Positions 46,625 through 58,073 of a stretch of 64,000 nt of DNA are shown here, piece by piece (positions within the stretch are counted from its first letter, which is position 1; every line of letters starts with the position of its first letter). A model generated the notes under the pieces. It ran no database searches and was not told the origin of the DNA. It saw nothing but the letters and a program-made list of their open reading frames with translations. The translations under genes and the position numbers were made by a program. Origin of the DNA: Bacilli bacterium. Lineage in GTDB: Bacteria > Bacillota_I > Bacilli_A > RF39 > UBA660. The stretch covers positions 62,001 through 126,000 of the forward strand of contig JAGAFD010000010.1 in assembly GCA_017612805.1 (NCBI GenBank). Reading direction: 5' to 3'.

Positions 46625-47653
46625 ATGAAAACAAGTGATTTTGATTATGAATTACCTGAGGAATTAATTGCACAAAGTCCCTTAAAAAATCGTTCTTCAT
46701 CAAGGCTTTTAGTATTACATAAAAAGACTGGTGAAATCGAGCATAAAACTTTTACCGATATTATTGATTATTTAAATCCTGGTGATGCCTTAGTAATTAA
46801 TGATACTAAAGTTATCCCAGCTAGACTAATTGGGGTAAAAGAAGATACTGGGGCTGTTATTGAAATCCTTTTATTAAAAAGTTTACATGATGATTTATGG
46901 GAATCATTATCTAAACCACAAAAAAGATTACATGTTGGAACAATTCTTTCTTTTGGTGAAGGGCTTTTAAAAGCTGAAGTTATTGAAATTCTCGATAGTG
47001 GTATTACGAAAATTAAACTATTATATGATGGTATTTTAATGGAGATATTAGAAAAATTGGGAACAATGCCTCTACCACCATATATTCACGAAAAGTTAGA
47101 AGATCAAGATCGTTATCAAACTGTTTATGCCAAAAATTATGGATCAGCTGCCGCACCAACGGCTGGATTACATTTTACTGATGAATTACTTGCCGAAATT
47201 AAAAATAAGGGCGTTCATATTGTTAAAGTAACACTTCATGTTGGTTTAGGAACATTCCGTCCAGTAGTAGTTGATGATATTAAAGATCATATTATGCATA
47301 CAGAAAGTTATATTATTGACGATGCAGCATGCAAAATATTAAATGAAGTTAAAGCATCAAATCATCAGATTTTTGCGGTTGGAACAACCTCTACAAGAGT
47401 TTTAGAAACTAACATGAGCAAATATCATGAATTTAAAAGTGAAATTGATGATACGAATATTTTTATCTATCCAGGATATAAGTTTGTTGGAATTGATAAT
47501 TTAATTACTAATTTCCATTTACCAAAATCAACATTAATTATGCTTGTATCAGCACTAGCTGGAAAAGATAATATTATGAAAGCATATCAAGAAGCTGTTA
47601 AAGAAAAGTATCGTTTCTTTTCTTTCGGTGATGCAATGCTTATTATTGATTAG
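46625..47653 (+). CDS. queA: S-adenosylmethionine:tRNA ribosyltransferase-isomerase
   Basis: Transfers a ribosyl group from SAM to preQ1-tRNA in queuosine synthesis. Starts [17 protein letters not shown] as in the whole family. [26 protein letters not shown], and [14 protein letters not shown] are family marks. 342 residues. ATG 46625 has GGTGAT in front. Cotranscribed with tgt via the unknown gene between them. Confidence 0.97.
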   Translation: MKTSDFDYELPEELIAQSPLKNRSSSRLLVLHKKTGEIEHKTFTDIIDYLNPGDALVINDTKVIPARLIGVKEDTGAVIEILLLKSLHDDLWESLSKPQKRLHVGTILSFGEGLLKAEVIEILDSGITKIKLLYDGILMEILEKLGTMPLPPYIHEKLEDQDRYQTVYAKNYGSAAAPTAGLHFTDELLAEIKNKGVHIVKVTLHVGLGTFRPVVVDDIKDHIMHTESYIIDDAACKILNEVKASNHQIFAVGTTSTRVLETNMSKYHEFKSEIDDTNIFIYPGYKFVGIDNLITNFHLPKSTLIMLVSALAGKDNIMKAYQEAVKEKYRFFSFGDAMLIID

Positions 47654-47665
47654 GGAGGTTTAAAA

Positions 47666-50026
<2,361 letters not shown>

Positions 50027-50037
<11 letters not shown>

Positions 50038-50368
50038 CGCTTTTTTTATTTTTAAATAAATAACTAAATAATAAAATTAAATACATCAAAATTAAATAAA
50101 TAATACTTTTAAAACTAAATTTAATTATAAAACTTAATATAATATTTATTATTAAAATAATTAAACTATATTTAAATAATATTTTCTTGTTTTTAGCAAT
50201 ATATAAGCCCCATAACGCATAATAAAGTACATTTATGATAAATAACACTAACTTGTTAAAAAAAGGGCTTAAAAGGCCTAATAAACTAAATAGGGAATAA
50301 ACTAGAATTAATAAAACCATTCCTAAATAAAATAAACCTAATTTTTTTAATGCATATTTAATATTCAT
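50027..50368 (-). CDS. Small membrane protein, YrzE/TIGR04086-like
   Basis: About 113 residues with four TM helices (LGLFYLGMVLLILVYSLFSL; LVLFIINVLYYALWGLYIA and two more) and a basic end. The family of Bacillus YrzE, encoded at the same place between tgt and yrbG, is four-TM and of unknown function; here the gene is inverted relative to tgt. ATG 50368 has AGGTGAT upstream. The assignment rests on size, topology and gene order. Confidence 0.55.
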
Positions 50369-50437
50369 GAATATCACCTAATAAATAATATGTATTATAA
50401 AATAAATTATTCTGGTTATTATAAAAATGGTGATGCT

Positions 50438-51076
50438 ATGAACTTAATAACAGCTTTAATAAGAACAATATTCTTTTATTTTTTTATTATGATTTCATAC
50501 CGTATTATGGGAAAAAGAGAAATTGCTGAACTAGGAGTAATTGATTTAATTGTATCTATTTTAATTGCTAATATTGTTGCAATATCAATCGAAAACTTAG
50601 ATCACAATATTCTAGAAAGTGTTATTCCGATAATTATATTAGTATTATTAGAAGTTGGTTTTGCTTATTTAAGTGTTAAAAATAATCATGTAAGAATGAT
50701 CCTTAGTGGTAAACCGGCTTTAATTATAAATAAAGGAAAAATTAATCATCAAGAAATGATTAAACAACGTTATACTTTAGATGACTTATTATTAGAATTA
50801 CGGAATAAAGAAATTAAAAATATTAAAGAAGTAGCATATGCTATCCTTGAACCAAACGGATCATTATCGGTATTTAAAGCTAAATCTTCAAAAAATATTT
50901 TTCCTTTACCATTAATTATGGACGGTTCAATAATTAATGATTCGTTAAAATATTTAAATAAAGAAGTTACTTGGTTAGAAAAAATAATTAGTAGTAAAAA
51001 TTTAAATCTTTCTAATATTTTTTATGCATACTATAAAAATAATACTGTTCATTTTATTCTTAAAAAAGATCTTTAA
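50438..51076 (+). CDS. DUF421 membrane protein (YrbG/YetF-like)
   Basis: 212 residues. Three TM helices and then a cytoplasmic/extracellular domain with the DUF421 marks YRIMGKREIAELGVIDLIVSI and SGKPALIINKGKINHQEM, YTLDDLLLELR. ATG 50438 is preceded by GGTGAT, so a longer frame beginning at 50390 is rejected. The family's role is unclear; it accompanies spoVB and comN as in Bacillus. The 3' end overlaps the convergent flippase gene by 17 bases. Confidence 0.9.
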   Translation: MNLITALIRTIFFYFFIMISYRIMGKREIAELGVIDLIVSILIANIVAISIENLDHNILESVIPIIILVLLEVGFAYLSVKNNHVRMILSGKPALIINKGKINHQEMIKQRYTLDDLLLELRNKEIKNIKEVAYAILEPNGSLSVFKAKSSKNIFPLPLIMDGSIINDSLKYLNKEVTWLEKIISSKNLNLSNIFYAYYKNNTVHFILKKDL

Positions 51077-52361
51077 TCCCTTTTCTTAAAGCAAGATAAT
51101 TCATTAAAATAACCAATATAATGTTAACTAATTCAGCAATTAATAAAGCATATATAAATAAATTCATTTTTAATAAAATAACCATCAAAATAACTTTAAT
51201 ACTATTGGCAACTATGGTTGAGACAACAATTATTTTATTTTTATATAATGCCAATAAACTACAAGATAGTGGTATTTCTAAGAAGTATAAAAAGAAATAC
51301 TGATTTATAAATATTAAATAATGATAACTAGTTGTATCATGATATAAGATTGCTAATATTTCTTTACCAAAAATATCAATAATAACTTTAAAGACGATAC
51401 TAATAATTAAAGTTATAATGATACTTTTTTTAATGCGATTAATAAATAAGCGTTTATTTTTTAATTGATATAACTTACTTAATTCTGGAACTAAACTTTT
51501 TTCTAAAACACCCATAATAAATGATGGTAGCATCACGATCGATAAAGCATAAATATTATATCTGGCATAATTAGCAGTTATCACATCATAACTTAAACCT
51601 TGATTAATTAAAATATTAATAATAATTATGGGTTCAAAAAAATAAAAAATATTCCCAATAATTTTACTTAATACCGATGGTGTTGATAGTAAAACGATAT
51701 CTTTATTAATTTGATGTTCATAGTTCCAAGGAATATTAGAGAGTTTTATTTTTTGAGGGATAAATAACATAAATATTAAAACGGAAAAGGATTCCGAAAA
51801 GATATTTAATAAAATAATAAACAAGATTCCATAATAACTATTATAATTATTAATTTTTAACAAAAAGATATTAAATAATATTAACCGAAAGAATTGTTCT
51901 AATACATTAGAAAAAGCATAAGGAAGCATATTTTCATTACCAAAGAAATAACCTTTTACAATCGAAGATAATGAAATAAATGGTAACGTTAGTAAAAGGG
52001 CTAAAATCAAATAATTAGTGCAACTATTTTTTAAAAGATGTGTAGCAATGAAATTACTATTTAAGCCAACTAATAAAATAATAAAGATATTAATAAAGAT
52101 CATTAAATATAGGGAATTAGTAATAATCTTCGATGATTGATATTTCCTTTCACTAATTAATTTAGCAATTGTTAGTGGAAAAGAAAACGTTGCAATTTGG
52201 GTTAAAAGGGAATAAATAGGATTAATAACGCTTAATAAACTATTACCTTCAATACCGATAATTCTGGTAATATAAAGTCTAATAATAAACCCTAGGCCTT
52301 TAGTAATTAAAGAAGCTACTAACAAAATAAAAGTATTTTTTAAAAATTTATTTTTTATCAT
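51060..52361 (-). CDS. MOP-family lipid-linked oligosaccharide flippase, SpoVB-like
   Basis: 433 residues, 12-14 TM helices. Starts KNTFILLVASLITKGLGFIIRLYITRIIG, the SpoVB/MurJ-type first helix. Middle GYFFGNENMLPYAFSNVLEQFFRL and later PSFIMGVLEKSLVPELSKL agree. Likely moves lipid-linked glycan across the membrane; Bacillus SpoVB acts in spore cortex formation. Here it may serve peptidoglycan or surface polysaccharide. ATG 52361 has AAAAGGAGAT in front. Gene order (yrbG, spoVB, comN) equals that of B. subtilis. Confidence 0.88.
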   Translation of the reverse strand: MIKNKFLKNTFILLVASLITKGLGFIIRLYITRIIGIEGNSLLSVINPIYSLLTQIATFSFPLTIAKLISERKYQSSKIITNSLYLMIFINIFIILLVGLNSNFIATHLLKNSCTNYLILALLLTLPFISLSSIVKGYFFGNENMLPYAFSNVLEQFFRLILFNIFLLKINNYNSYYGILFIILLNIFSESFSVLIFMLFIPQKIKLSNIPWNYEHQINKDIVLLSTPSVLSKIIGNIFYFFEPIIIINILINQGLSYDVITANYARYNIYALSIVMLPSFIMGVLEKSLVPELSKLYQLKNKRLFINRIKKSIIITLIISIVFKVIIDIFGKEILAILYHDTTSYHYLIFINQYFFLYFLEIPLSCSLLALYKNKIIVVSTIVANSIKVILMVILLKMNLFIYALLIAELVNIILVILMNYLALRKGIKDLF

Positions 52362-52422
52362 AATATCTCCTTTTAAAAACATATTAAATAAGATATAATA
52401 TATTCGTGAAGTAGGTGATTAT

Positions 52423-52677
52423 ATGGAAGATATTGAATTTAATTCTTTACAAGATTTATATAATCGAATAACCCCTGCATTAAACACGAAACGCCATGAA
52501 TTAATGAGTCGTGGTTTTAACTATGTAAAAAATAAAGATATTTGGAATTATCTAACTAAGCATTATTGGACTAATAGTAAATATTTAAGTCTAAGTGAAA
52601 TGGTAGATGATATTCTTAATATGAATAATGAAGCATTTATTGAATATTTAAATAATAATATAAGAAAAGTGAGTTGA
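52423..52677 (+). CDS. ComN-like post-transcriptional regulator
   Basis: 84 residues. LYNRITPALNTKRHELMSRGF, KDIWNYLTKHYW and LSLSEMVDDILNMNNEAFIEYL follow the Bacillus ComN pattern (DIW..L....W......L.E.V.DIL). ComN there acts post-transcriptionally on the comE late competence operon. It is adjacent to spoVB as in Bacillus. Site GTAGGTGATT precedes. The gene is coupled to rel downstream (5-base gap). Confidence 0.8.
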   Translation: MEDIEFNSLQDLYNRITPALNTKRHELMSRGFNYVKNKDIWNYLTKHYWTNSKYLSLSEMVDDILNMNNEAFIEYLNNNIRKVS

Positions 52678-52682
52678 ATAAA

Positions 52683-54818
52683 ATGAGTTTAAAATTAAGC
52701 TCTAACGAAATTTTAAATAAAATAAATAATAGTTTCCCTGAAAATGAAGCAAAAATCATTAATGACTGTTATTTATATGCTAAAGAGGTATTCGGTGATC
52801 AAAAGATTAATCTTTATGAAACGGAACTAGATCATGCCTTACAAGTTATTGATATTTTATTAGATTTAAATGTTGATTATATAACTATAGCAGCAACTTT
52901 TTTTCATGAAATAATTAATGATACTGATGTTAATGCAGATGCAATTACCAATCAATTTGGAGATGAAATTGGTAAAATTGCGGATAGTATTAATGCTATA
53001 AACCGCTTATCTTTAGATACGGCTGATGAATCAAGCGTTATTTATTTAAGAAAAGTATTAGTTGGTCTAGCATCAGATCCAAGAGTAATCTTTATCAAAT
53101 TAGCTGATCGCTTACATAACATGCGTCATAACTGGAATTTAAAAGATCCGCAAAAGAAACCAAAAGTTATTGAAACTGAAAAAGTCTTAATTCCGATAGC
53201 GCATCGTCTTGGTATTAATGGTATTAAATCGGAATTAGAAGATTTATGTTTACTATATAATAAACCTGACGATTACAAAATGATTGAAACTAAATTATCC
53301 GATACAAGAGAAGAATTAAAAGAAATCTTACTTGATATGCAAAATAAATTAAGTTATTTACTTGATGAAGCCGGTATTAAGCATGAAATTAAATCTCGTG
53401 TTAAAAGTATTCATAGTATTTATGATAAAATTCATAATAAAGGTAAAAAATGGGAAGATATTTATGATGTCTTGGCTTTAAGAATCTTTGTAAACAGCGC
53501 TAATGAATGTTATTCTGTAGTTGGTTTAATTCATGCTAATTATCGTCCAGTTCCTAACCGTTTTAAAGATTATATTGCTTCTCCTAAAGAGAATATGTAT
53601 CAATCACTTCATACAACCGTATTTGGTGAAAAAGGCCATTTCTTTGAAATCCAAATTCGTACTTATGAAATGGACGAAATTGCTGAAAAAGGAATTGCAT
53701 CACATTGGTCATATAAAGAACACGGTACCATTAAAGCACAAAATTATATGGAACAAAAACTTGAAATCTTCCGTGATTTAATTGAAAACAACATGGATGA
53801 AGAAGAAGCAGACAATGATTCAACTTATATTAATGAAATATTAAATGAAAATATTTATGTCTTTACCCCAAAAGGGGATGTAGTAGAACTTCCATATGGA
53901 GCTACACCAATTGACTTTGCATACCGTATTCACTCTAAAATAGGAGATACAATGGTTGGTGCAATTGTTAATGATGAAATCGTCCCAATCGATTATAAAT
54001 TAGAAAATAATGATATTGTATCTATTAAAACTAATGCTTCATCAACACCATCTGCTGATTGGTTAAATATTGTTAAAAGTACCCAAGCTAAAAATAAAAT
54101 TAAAGCTTATTTTAATCAAAAAACTAAAGAAGAATACATTGAACGTGGTCGTGAATTATTAGATAAAGAATGTCGTAAAAAACAAGTTAGTTTATCAGAA
54201 TTAACTTCATCACCAATTATTGATCGAATCTTAAGTTCATTAAAATTAAGTGATTTAAATGAATTATATTTAAATATTGGATCACTTCGTTATACTACCA
54301 ACTATATTATTAGTTTCATGGATGATAAAAAAGATGATCAATATGATATCTTATTAACTAAGATTTCTAGTTATCAAAATCGTAAAATTATTCATAATTC
54401 TCCAATTAAAGTTGAAGGAATGGATAATATTAAAATCACTCTAGCTAAATGTTGTAATCCAATATATGGTGATCCTATTGTTGGTTTTGTAACCCTTAAT
54501 CAAGGATTAACCGTTCATTGTAAAGATTGTCCAAACATTGCTGATAAAGATCGTTTAATTGATGTATCTTGGAATGATTATGATAATGAATTTAGTGTTG
54601 ATTTAAAAATTGTTACTTTAAATAATAAGAATTATTTAATTGATTTAGTTACCATTGTATCAACATGTAATTTAAACGTTATTAAAGTTGATACTACTAG
54701 TATTGATGATAAAAATATTTATTATTTAACAATTAAATTAAAAAATAATGAAGAGCTAAAACATTTAATTGTAACATTAGAAAATAAACCATATGTGGTT
54801 AATGTAAGTAGGGGTTAG
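52683..54818 (+). CDS. rel: RelA/SpoT-family (p)ppGpp enzyme with altered hydrolase site
   Basis: 711 residues. The synthetase half is intact: VKSIHSIYDKI, FKDYIASPKENMYQSLHTTV and FEIQIRTYEMDEIAEKGIASHWSYKEH (about 240-355). A TGS domain (IYVFTPKGDVVELPYGATPIDF) and a conserved Cys-rich/ACT end follow. In the hydrolase half the HD pair, normally HDVVEDT, reads HEIINDT (75-81), so Asp is Glu76 and Glu is Asn79, and the front motif around Q..R.sGepY..HP is QKINLYETELDHA. His51, Asp142 and Asn146 remain. Hydrolysis may be weak or lost. ATG 52683 was chosen over TTG 52674. Confidence 0.95.
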   Translation: MSLKLSSNEILNKINNSFPENEAKIINDCYLYAKEVFGDQKINLYETELDHALQVIDILLDLNVDYITIAATFFHEIINDTDVNADAITNQFGDEIGKIADSINAINRLSLDTADESSVIYLRKVLVGLASDPRVIFIKLADRLHNMRHNWNLKDPQKKPKVIETEKVLIPIAHRLGINGIKSELEDLCLLYNKPDDYKMIETKLSDTREELKEILLDMQNKLSYLLDEAGIKHEIKSRVKSIHSIYDKIHNKGKKWEDIYDVLALRIFVNSANECYSVVGLIHANYRPVPNRFKDYIASPKENMYQSLHTTVFGEKGHFFEIQIRTYEMDEIAEKGIASHWSYKEHGTIKAQNYMEQKLEIFRDLIENNMDEEEADNDSTYINEILNENIYVFTPKGDVVELPYGATPIDFAYRIHSKIGDTMVGAIVNDEIVPIDYKLENNDIVSIKTNASSTPSADWLNIVKSTQAKNKIKAYFNQKTKEEYIERGRELLDKECRKKQVSLSELTSSPIIDRILSSLKLSDLNELYLNIGSLRYTTNYIISFMDDKKDDQYDILLTKISSYQNRKIIHNSPIKVEGMDNIKITLAKCCNPIYGDPIVGFVTLNQGLTVHCKDCPNIADKDRLIDVSWNDYDNEFSVDLKIVTLNNKNYLIDLVTIVSTCNLNVIKVDTTSIDDKNIYYLTIKLKNNEELKHLIVTLENKPYVVNVSRG

Positions 54819-54819
54819 A

Positions 54820-55263
54820 ATGCGCGTAGTAGTACAAAAAACTAAAGAAGCTTCCGTAATTGTTGAAGACCGTTTAATTAATAAAATTGATTCTGGTTTA
54901 GTTGTCTTAATTGGTTTTACCGAAACTGATAATGAAGCTATAATTGATAAAATGATTAACAAAATTACTAAATTACGTATATTTGAAGACGAAAACAATA
55001 TAATGAATTTAAGTGTTATTGATTTAAAAAAAGAAATCTTAGCAATATCTCAATTTACTTTATATGGTAATCCTTATAACGGTAATAGACCATCATATAT
55101 TGAAGCATTAAATGGTGAGAAAGCTAAACCGTTATATGATTATTTCATTAAAGAATGTAACAAGATTGTACCAACATATCCGGGAATATTTGGTGCTGAT
55201 ATGAAAATTAGTTTAATAAATGATGGCCCAACCACAATCATTATTGATTCAGCTAATTTTTAA
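54820..55263 (+). CDS. dtd: D-aminoacyl-tRNA deacylase
   Basis: 147 residues. Removes D-amino acids (and glycine on tRNA-Ala) from tRNA. Starts MRVVVQKTKEASVIVEDRL; motif SQFTLYGNPYNGNRPSYIEAL (consensus SQFTLYGDxxKGxRPSF) and the C-terminal cross-subunit Gly-Pro motif in NDGPTTIIID. Starts 2 bases after rel, as in Bacillus. Confidence 0.95.
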   Translation: MRVVVQKTKEASVIVEDRLINKIDSGLVVLIGFTETDNEAIIDKMINKITKLRIFEDENNIMNLSVIDLKKEILAISQFTLYGNPYNGNRPSYIEALNGEKAKPLYDYFIKECNKIVPTYPGIFGADMKISLINDGPTTIIIDSANF

Positions 55264-55274
55264 AGGAGTATTTT

Positions 55275-57665
55275 ATGGTTCCAAATGAATCTCAAAGAGA
55301 AATTGAAAACCAAAAAATTGCTTACCAAGCTGCATTAGAAAGTATTGTATTATTGGAGAATAATCAAGGTCTTCCAATAAGCAATCAAAATGTAGCATTT
55401 TTTGGCGTGGGAACCAATTATACAATTATTGCAGGTCTTGGTTCTGGAGAAGTACATCCACGTAAAAGTATTAGTATTTATGAGGGTTTAAAAACATCTG
55501 GAATAAATATTCTTTCTACCGATTATCTGAATCGCCTAGAAAAACATGTTACTTCATCAATAAATTCTTATAAGAAAAAAGTATTAACTAATATTATTAA
55601 ATTGCAAATAAAAGACCTTGTTAATTCCATCTTTTTCTATCCAAAAGTCGATGATATTTTAATTAACGAAACTGATTTAAATTTAAATACCGACACGGCC
55701 ATTTATGTTATAAATCGTAATTCTAGTGAAAATATTGATAATACCAATATTAAAGGTGAATATTATTTAACTGATAATGAAAAAACTAACTTAATTAACT
55801 TAAGTAAACACTATAAAAACTTAAATATTATTATTAATTCTGGATATCCAATTGATATGAATTTCTTACAGGAATTAGATCATTATGAATCAGTATTATA
55901 TGTTGGTTATCCCGGAATGCAAGGCGGTTTAGCAGTTGCTAATATTTTAAAAGGTATTGAAAATCCTTCTGGCAAATTAGCCCAAACATGGCCTTTAAAT
56001 TATCAAGATATTCCATTAATTGCTAATTATTTTAGTAATCAAGATAATTTAAATTATGAAGAAGGTTCATACGTTGGTTATCGTTATTATGATACTTACC
56101 AAATACCGGTAAAATATCCATTTACCCATGGTTTATCATATAGTAATTTTAGTTTATCAAATGTTACTTCATCTAATCAAAATAATATGTTTAATATTAA
56201 TTGCGATATTACTAATAATTCTAATTATACTGGTAAACAAACGGTTTTCGTTTTCTTAGAAACCGGTAATACGAAAAATAATCATCCTAAAAACATTCTA
56301 GTTGGATTTAATAAAACTAAAGCTTTAAAACCAAATGAAACAAGCAACATCAACGTTAATTTCGATTTAACTGATTTTGCTACTTATAACCAAGAAAAAG
56401 CTTGTTATTTAATTGAAAAAGGAACTTATAAAATTAAGGTTGGCTTTGGTCTAAATAATTATTTAGTGGAAAGAACTTTTAACATTCGTGAAGATATTAT
56501 TATAAAAAAAGTTAGTAATATAACTCCTAATAATATTACTGAAAAAATTACTGGATTACCAAATAATATTGCTGATCAAGGGACTTACTTAGCAATTAAT
56601 ATTAATCCGGATATCATCAGTTACCATAAAAAGAATGTTTATCTAACAAATAAACCTGATTCAATTGCCTTTATTAAGACACTGGTTGGGCATGGCATAA
56701 CCAGTATTAAAAACCATGCCATAGTAGGTGAATATAATGATCTAAAGGACTATAAATATGCCTTATCAGATGGTCCAGCTGGCTTAAGAGTAAGTCAAAA
56801 ATCAAATAAATTATTAGGTATTAGATTACCAAGTGATCCACCAGTTAAATCACTATCATATTTTCCAAGTTCATTAGTTAATTTAATCTATAACAGTAAA
56901 GATAAAAAAGATACAACATATATGTTTGCGACATGTTTTCCTGCTGAAACCAATCTCGCACAAACCTTCAATTTACAATTATTAAATGAAGTCGGTAGTG
57001 CAATTGGTCGAGAAATGACCGAATTTAACATTGATTATCTATTAGCACCGGCAATCAATATTCAAAAAAATCCGTTCTGTGGTCGAAACTTTGAATATTT
57101 TTCAGAAGATCCATTCGTGAGTGGTATTGTAAGTTCTGCGATTATTAATGGTGTTAGTTCATATCCTGGTAAGAAAGCTTCAATTAAACATTTCTGTTGT
57201 AATAATAAGGAAACCCAAAGAAATTTTTATTCAGTAAATGTTAATGATCAAGCTTTAAGAGAAATCTATTTAAAACCGTTTGAAATAGCTATTAAATATG
57301 CAAATCCCTCAGCTTTAATGTCATCATATAATAAAGTTAATCATGAATATGTTGCTAGCTCCAATAATTTAATTAACAACTATTTAAGAAAAGAACTAAA
57401 TTATGAAGGAATTATCATGACGGACTGGTATGCAACTGGTAAAAATAAAGCATCTTCTATAGCGGTTATTAAGGCCAATGCGGATTTGATTATGCCCGGT
57501 ACCAAAGGTGAATTACATAAGCTTTTAAAAGCTTATCAAAAAGGAATAATTACTGATGATGAACTATATGAAAGTATGATTCGTTTTAATAATCAAAATA
57601 ATTCAATGAATAATCATCAATTTTATGATTTATTAACGGATAATAATTATATTAATCACTTGTAA
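55275..57665 (+). CDS. GH3 beta-glycosidase, domain order permuted
   Basis: 796 residues, no signal peptide, so probably cytoplasmic. Order is unusual: the alpha/beta sandwich domain comes first (LLENNQGLPISN, PSGKLAQTWPLNY, VGYRYYDTYQIPVKYPFTHGLSYSNF), then an FnIII-like segment (about 300-400), then the TIM barrel (about 480-790: SDGPAGLR, FPAETNLAQTFNLQL, FEYFSEDPFVSG, KHFCCNN). The nucleophile is Asp717 in IIMTDWYA. Such permuted GH3s occur in gut Firmicutes. Substrate unknown; beta-glucoside most common. It sits outside any sugar operon, between dtd and the hisS T-box. Confidence 0.9.
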   Translation: MVPNESQREIENQKIAYQAALESIVLLENNQGLPISNQNVAFFGVGTNYTIIAGLGSGEVHPRKSISIYEGLKTSGINILSTDYLNRLEKHVTSSINSYKKKVLTNIIKLQIKDLVNSIFFYPKVDDILINETDLNLNTDTAIYVINRNSSENIDNTNIKGEYYLTDNEKTNLINLSKHYKNLNIIINSGYPIDMNFLQELDHYESVLYVGYPGMQGGLAVANILKGIENPSGKLAQTWPLNYQDIPLIANYFSNQDNLNYEEGSYVGYRYYDTYQIPVKYPFTHGLSYSNFSLSNVTSSNQNNMFNINCDITNNSNYTGKQTVFVFLETGNTKNNHPKNILVGFNKTKALKPNETSNINVNFDLTDFATYNQEKACYLIEKGTYKIKVGFGLNNYLVERTFNIREDIIIKKVSNITPNNITEKITGLPNNIADQGTYLAININPDIISYHKKNVYLTNKPDSIAFIKTLVGHGITSIKNHAIVGEYNDLKDYKYALSDGPAGLRVSQKSNKLLGIRLPSDPPVKSLSYFPSSLVNLIYNSKDKKDTTYMFATCFPAETNLAQTFNLQLLNEVGSAIGREMTEFNIDYLLAPAINIQKNPFCGRNFEYFSEDPFVSGIVSSAIINGVSSYPGKKASIKHFCCNNKETQRNFYSVNVNDQALREIYLKPFEIAIKYANPSALMSSYNKVNHEYVASSNNLINNYLRKELNYEGIIMTDWYATGKNKASSIAVIKANADLIMPGTKGELHKLLKAYQKGIITDDELYESMIRFNNQNNSMNNHQFYDLLTDNNYINHL

Positions 57666-57690
57666 AATAAGACATATATTTTACGTAATA

Positions 57691-57719
57691 TTGACATTTT
57701 TTAAAATATTTGATATAAT
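57691..57719 (+). promoter_or_regulatory. Strong promoter of a short transcript
   Basis: Perfect TTGACA (57691-57696), 17-base spacer, perfect TATAAT (57714-57719). Confidence 0.8.
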
Positions 57720-57725
57720 TAAATC

Positions 57726-57780
57726 ATCAGGGGTTTGGTTATATTGAGATTATTTGCAACCCAATTAGGTTGCTTTTTTA
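57726..57780 (+). ncRNA. Candidate small RNA, about 55 nt
   Basis: Bounded by the consensus promoter at 57691 and the hairpin GCAACC-CAATTA-GGTTGC followed by six T (57756-57779). The RNA starts ATCATCAGGGGTTTGG. No ATG-led frame; a TTG frame (57744) would run through the terminator and has only a distant AGGGG, so I favour an RNA product. It precedes, but is separated by its terminator from, the second T-box promoter. Confidence 0.5.
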
Positions 57781-57806
57781 TTAGTTTAAATTATGTAATA
57801 ATTTAA

Positions 57807-58055
57807 TTGCTAATAATAAATATCTTTGATATAATAAATACAGTTATTTCGTTGGAAAGAAAAGTAGAAGTTATGGTGTTATAAAGAGAATTCTTTCAAG
57901 GCTGAGAAAAGAAGATAAACATAATTTTGAAAAGAACAACTTTCAATAAATACGAAACGTGATAGTTGCGTTAAAACTATAAAAGAGTACCTAGGTAAAG
58001 TAAGGTGGCACCGCGGAAATAAATTTTTCGTCCTTACGTTTATTTAGGTTTTTTT
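57807..58055 (+). promoter_or_regulatory. T-box riboswitch upstream of the acetyltransferase-hisS-aspS-asnS-gatCA run
   Basis: Promoter TTGCTA (57807-57812)-17-TATAAT (57830-57835). Stem I base helix TTGGAAAG/CTTTCAA, distal motif GGCTGAGAAAAG, T-box core GGTGGCACCGCGG (58004-58016) and a terminator-like AAATAAA...TTTATTT plus T (58018-58055). The specifier is not certain: AAC (Asn) at 57935-57940, next to the base helix, is the best-placed codon; CAT (His) at 57920-57922 is further away. Controls a run of His, Asp and Asn synthetases. Confidence 0.85.
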
Positions 58056-58073
58056 GTTTATTAGGAGGTAAAT

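Noticed and set aside
51121-51303. + strand frame of 60 codons opposite the flippase gene
   Set aside because: Antisense to membrane helices of the flippase, no ribosome site.
57744-57803. TTG-led 20-codon frame through the small RNA terminator
   Set aside because: Weak, distant ribosome site and it must read through a strong terminator.
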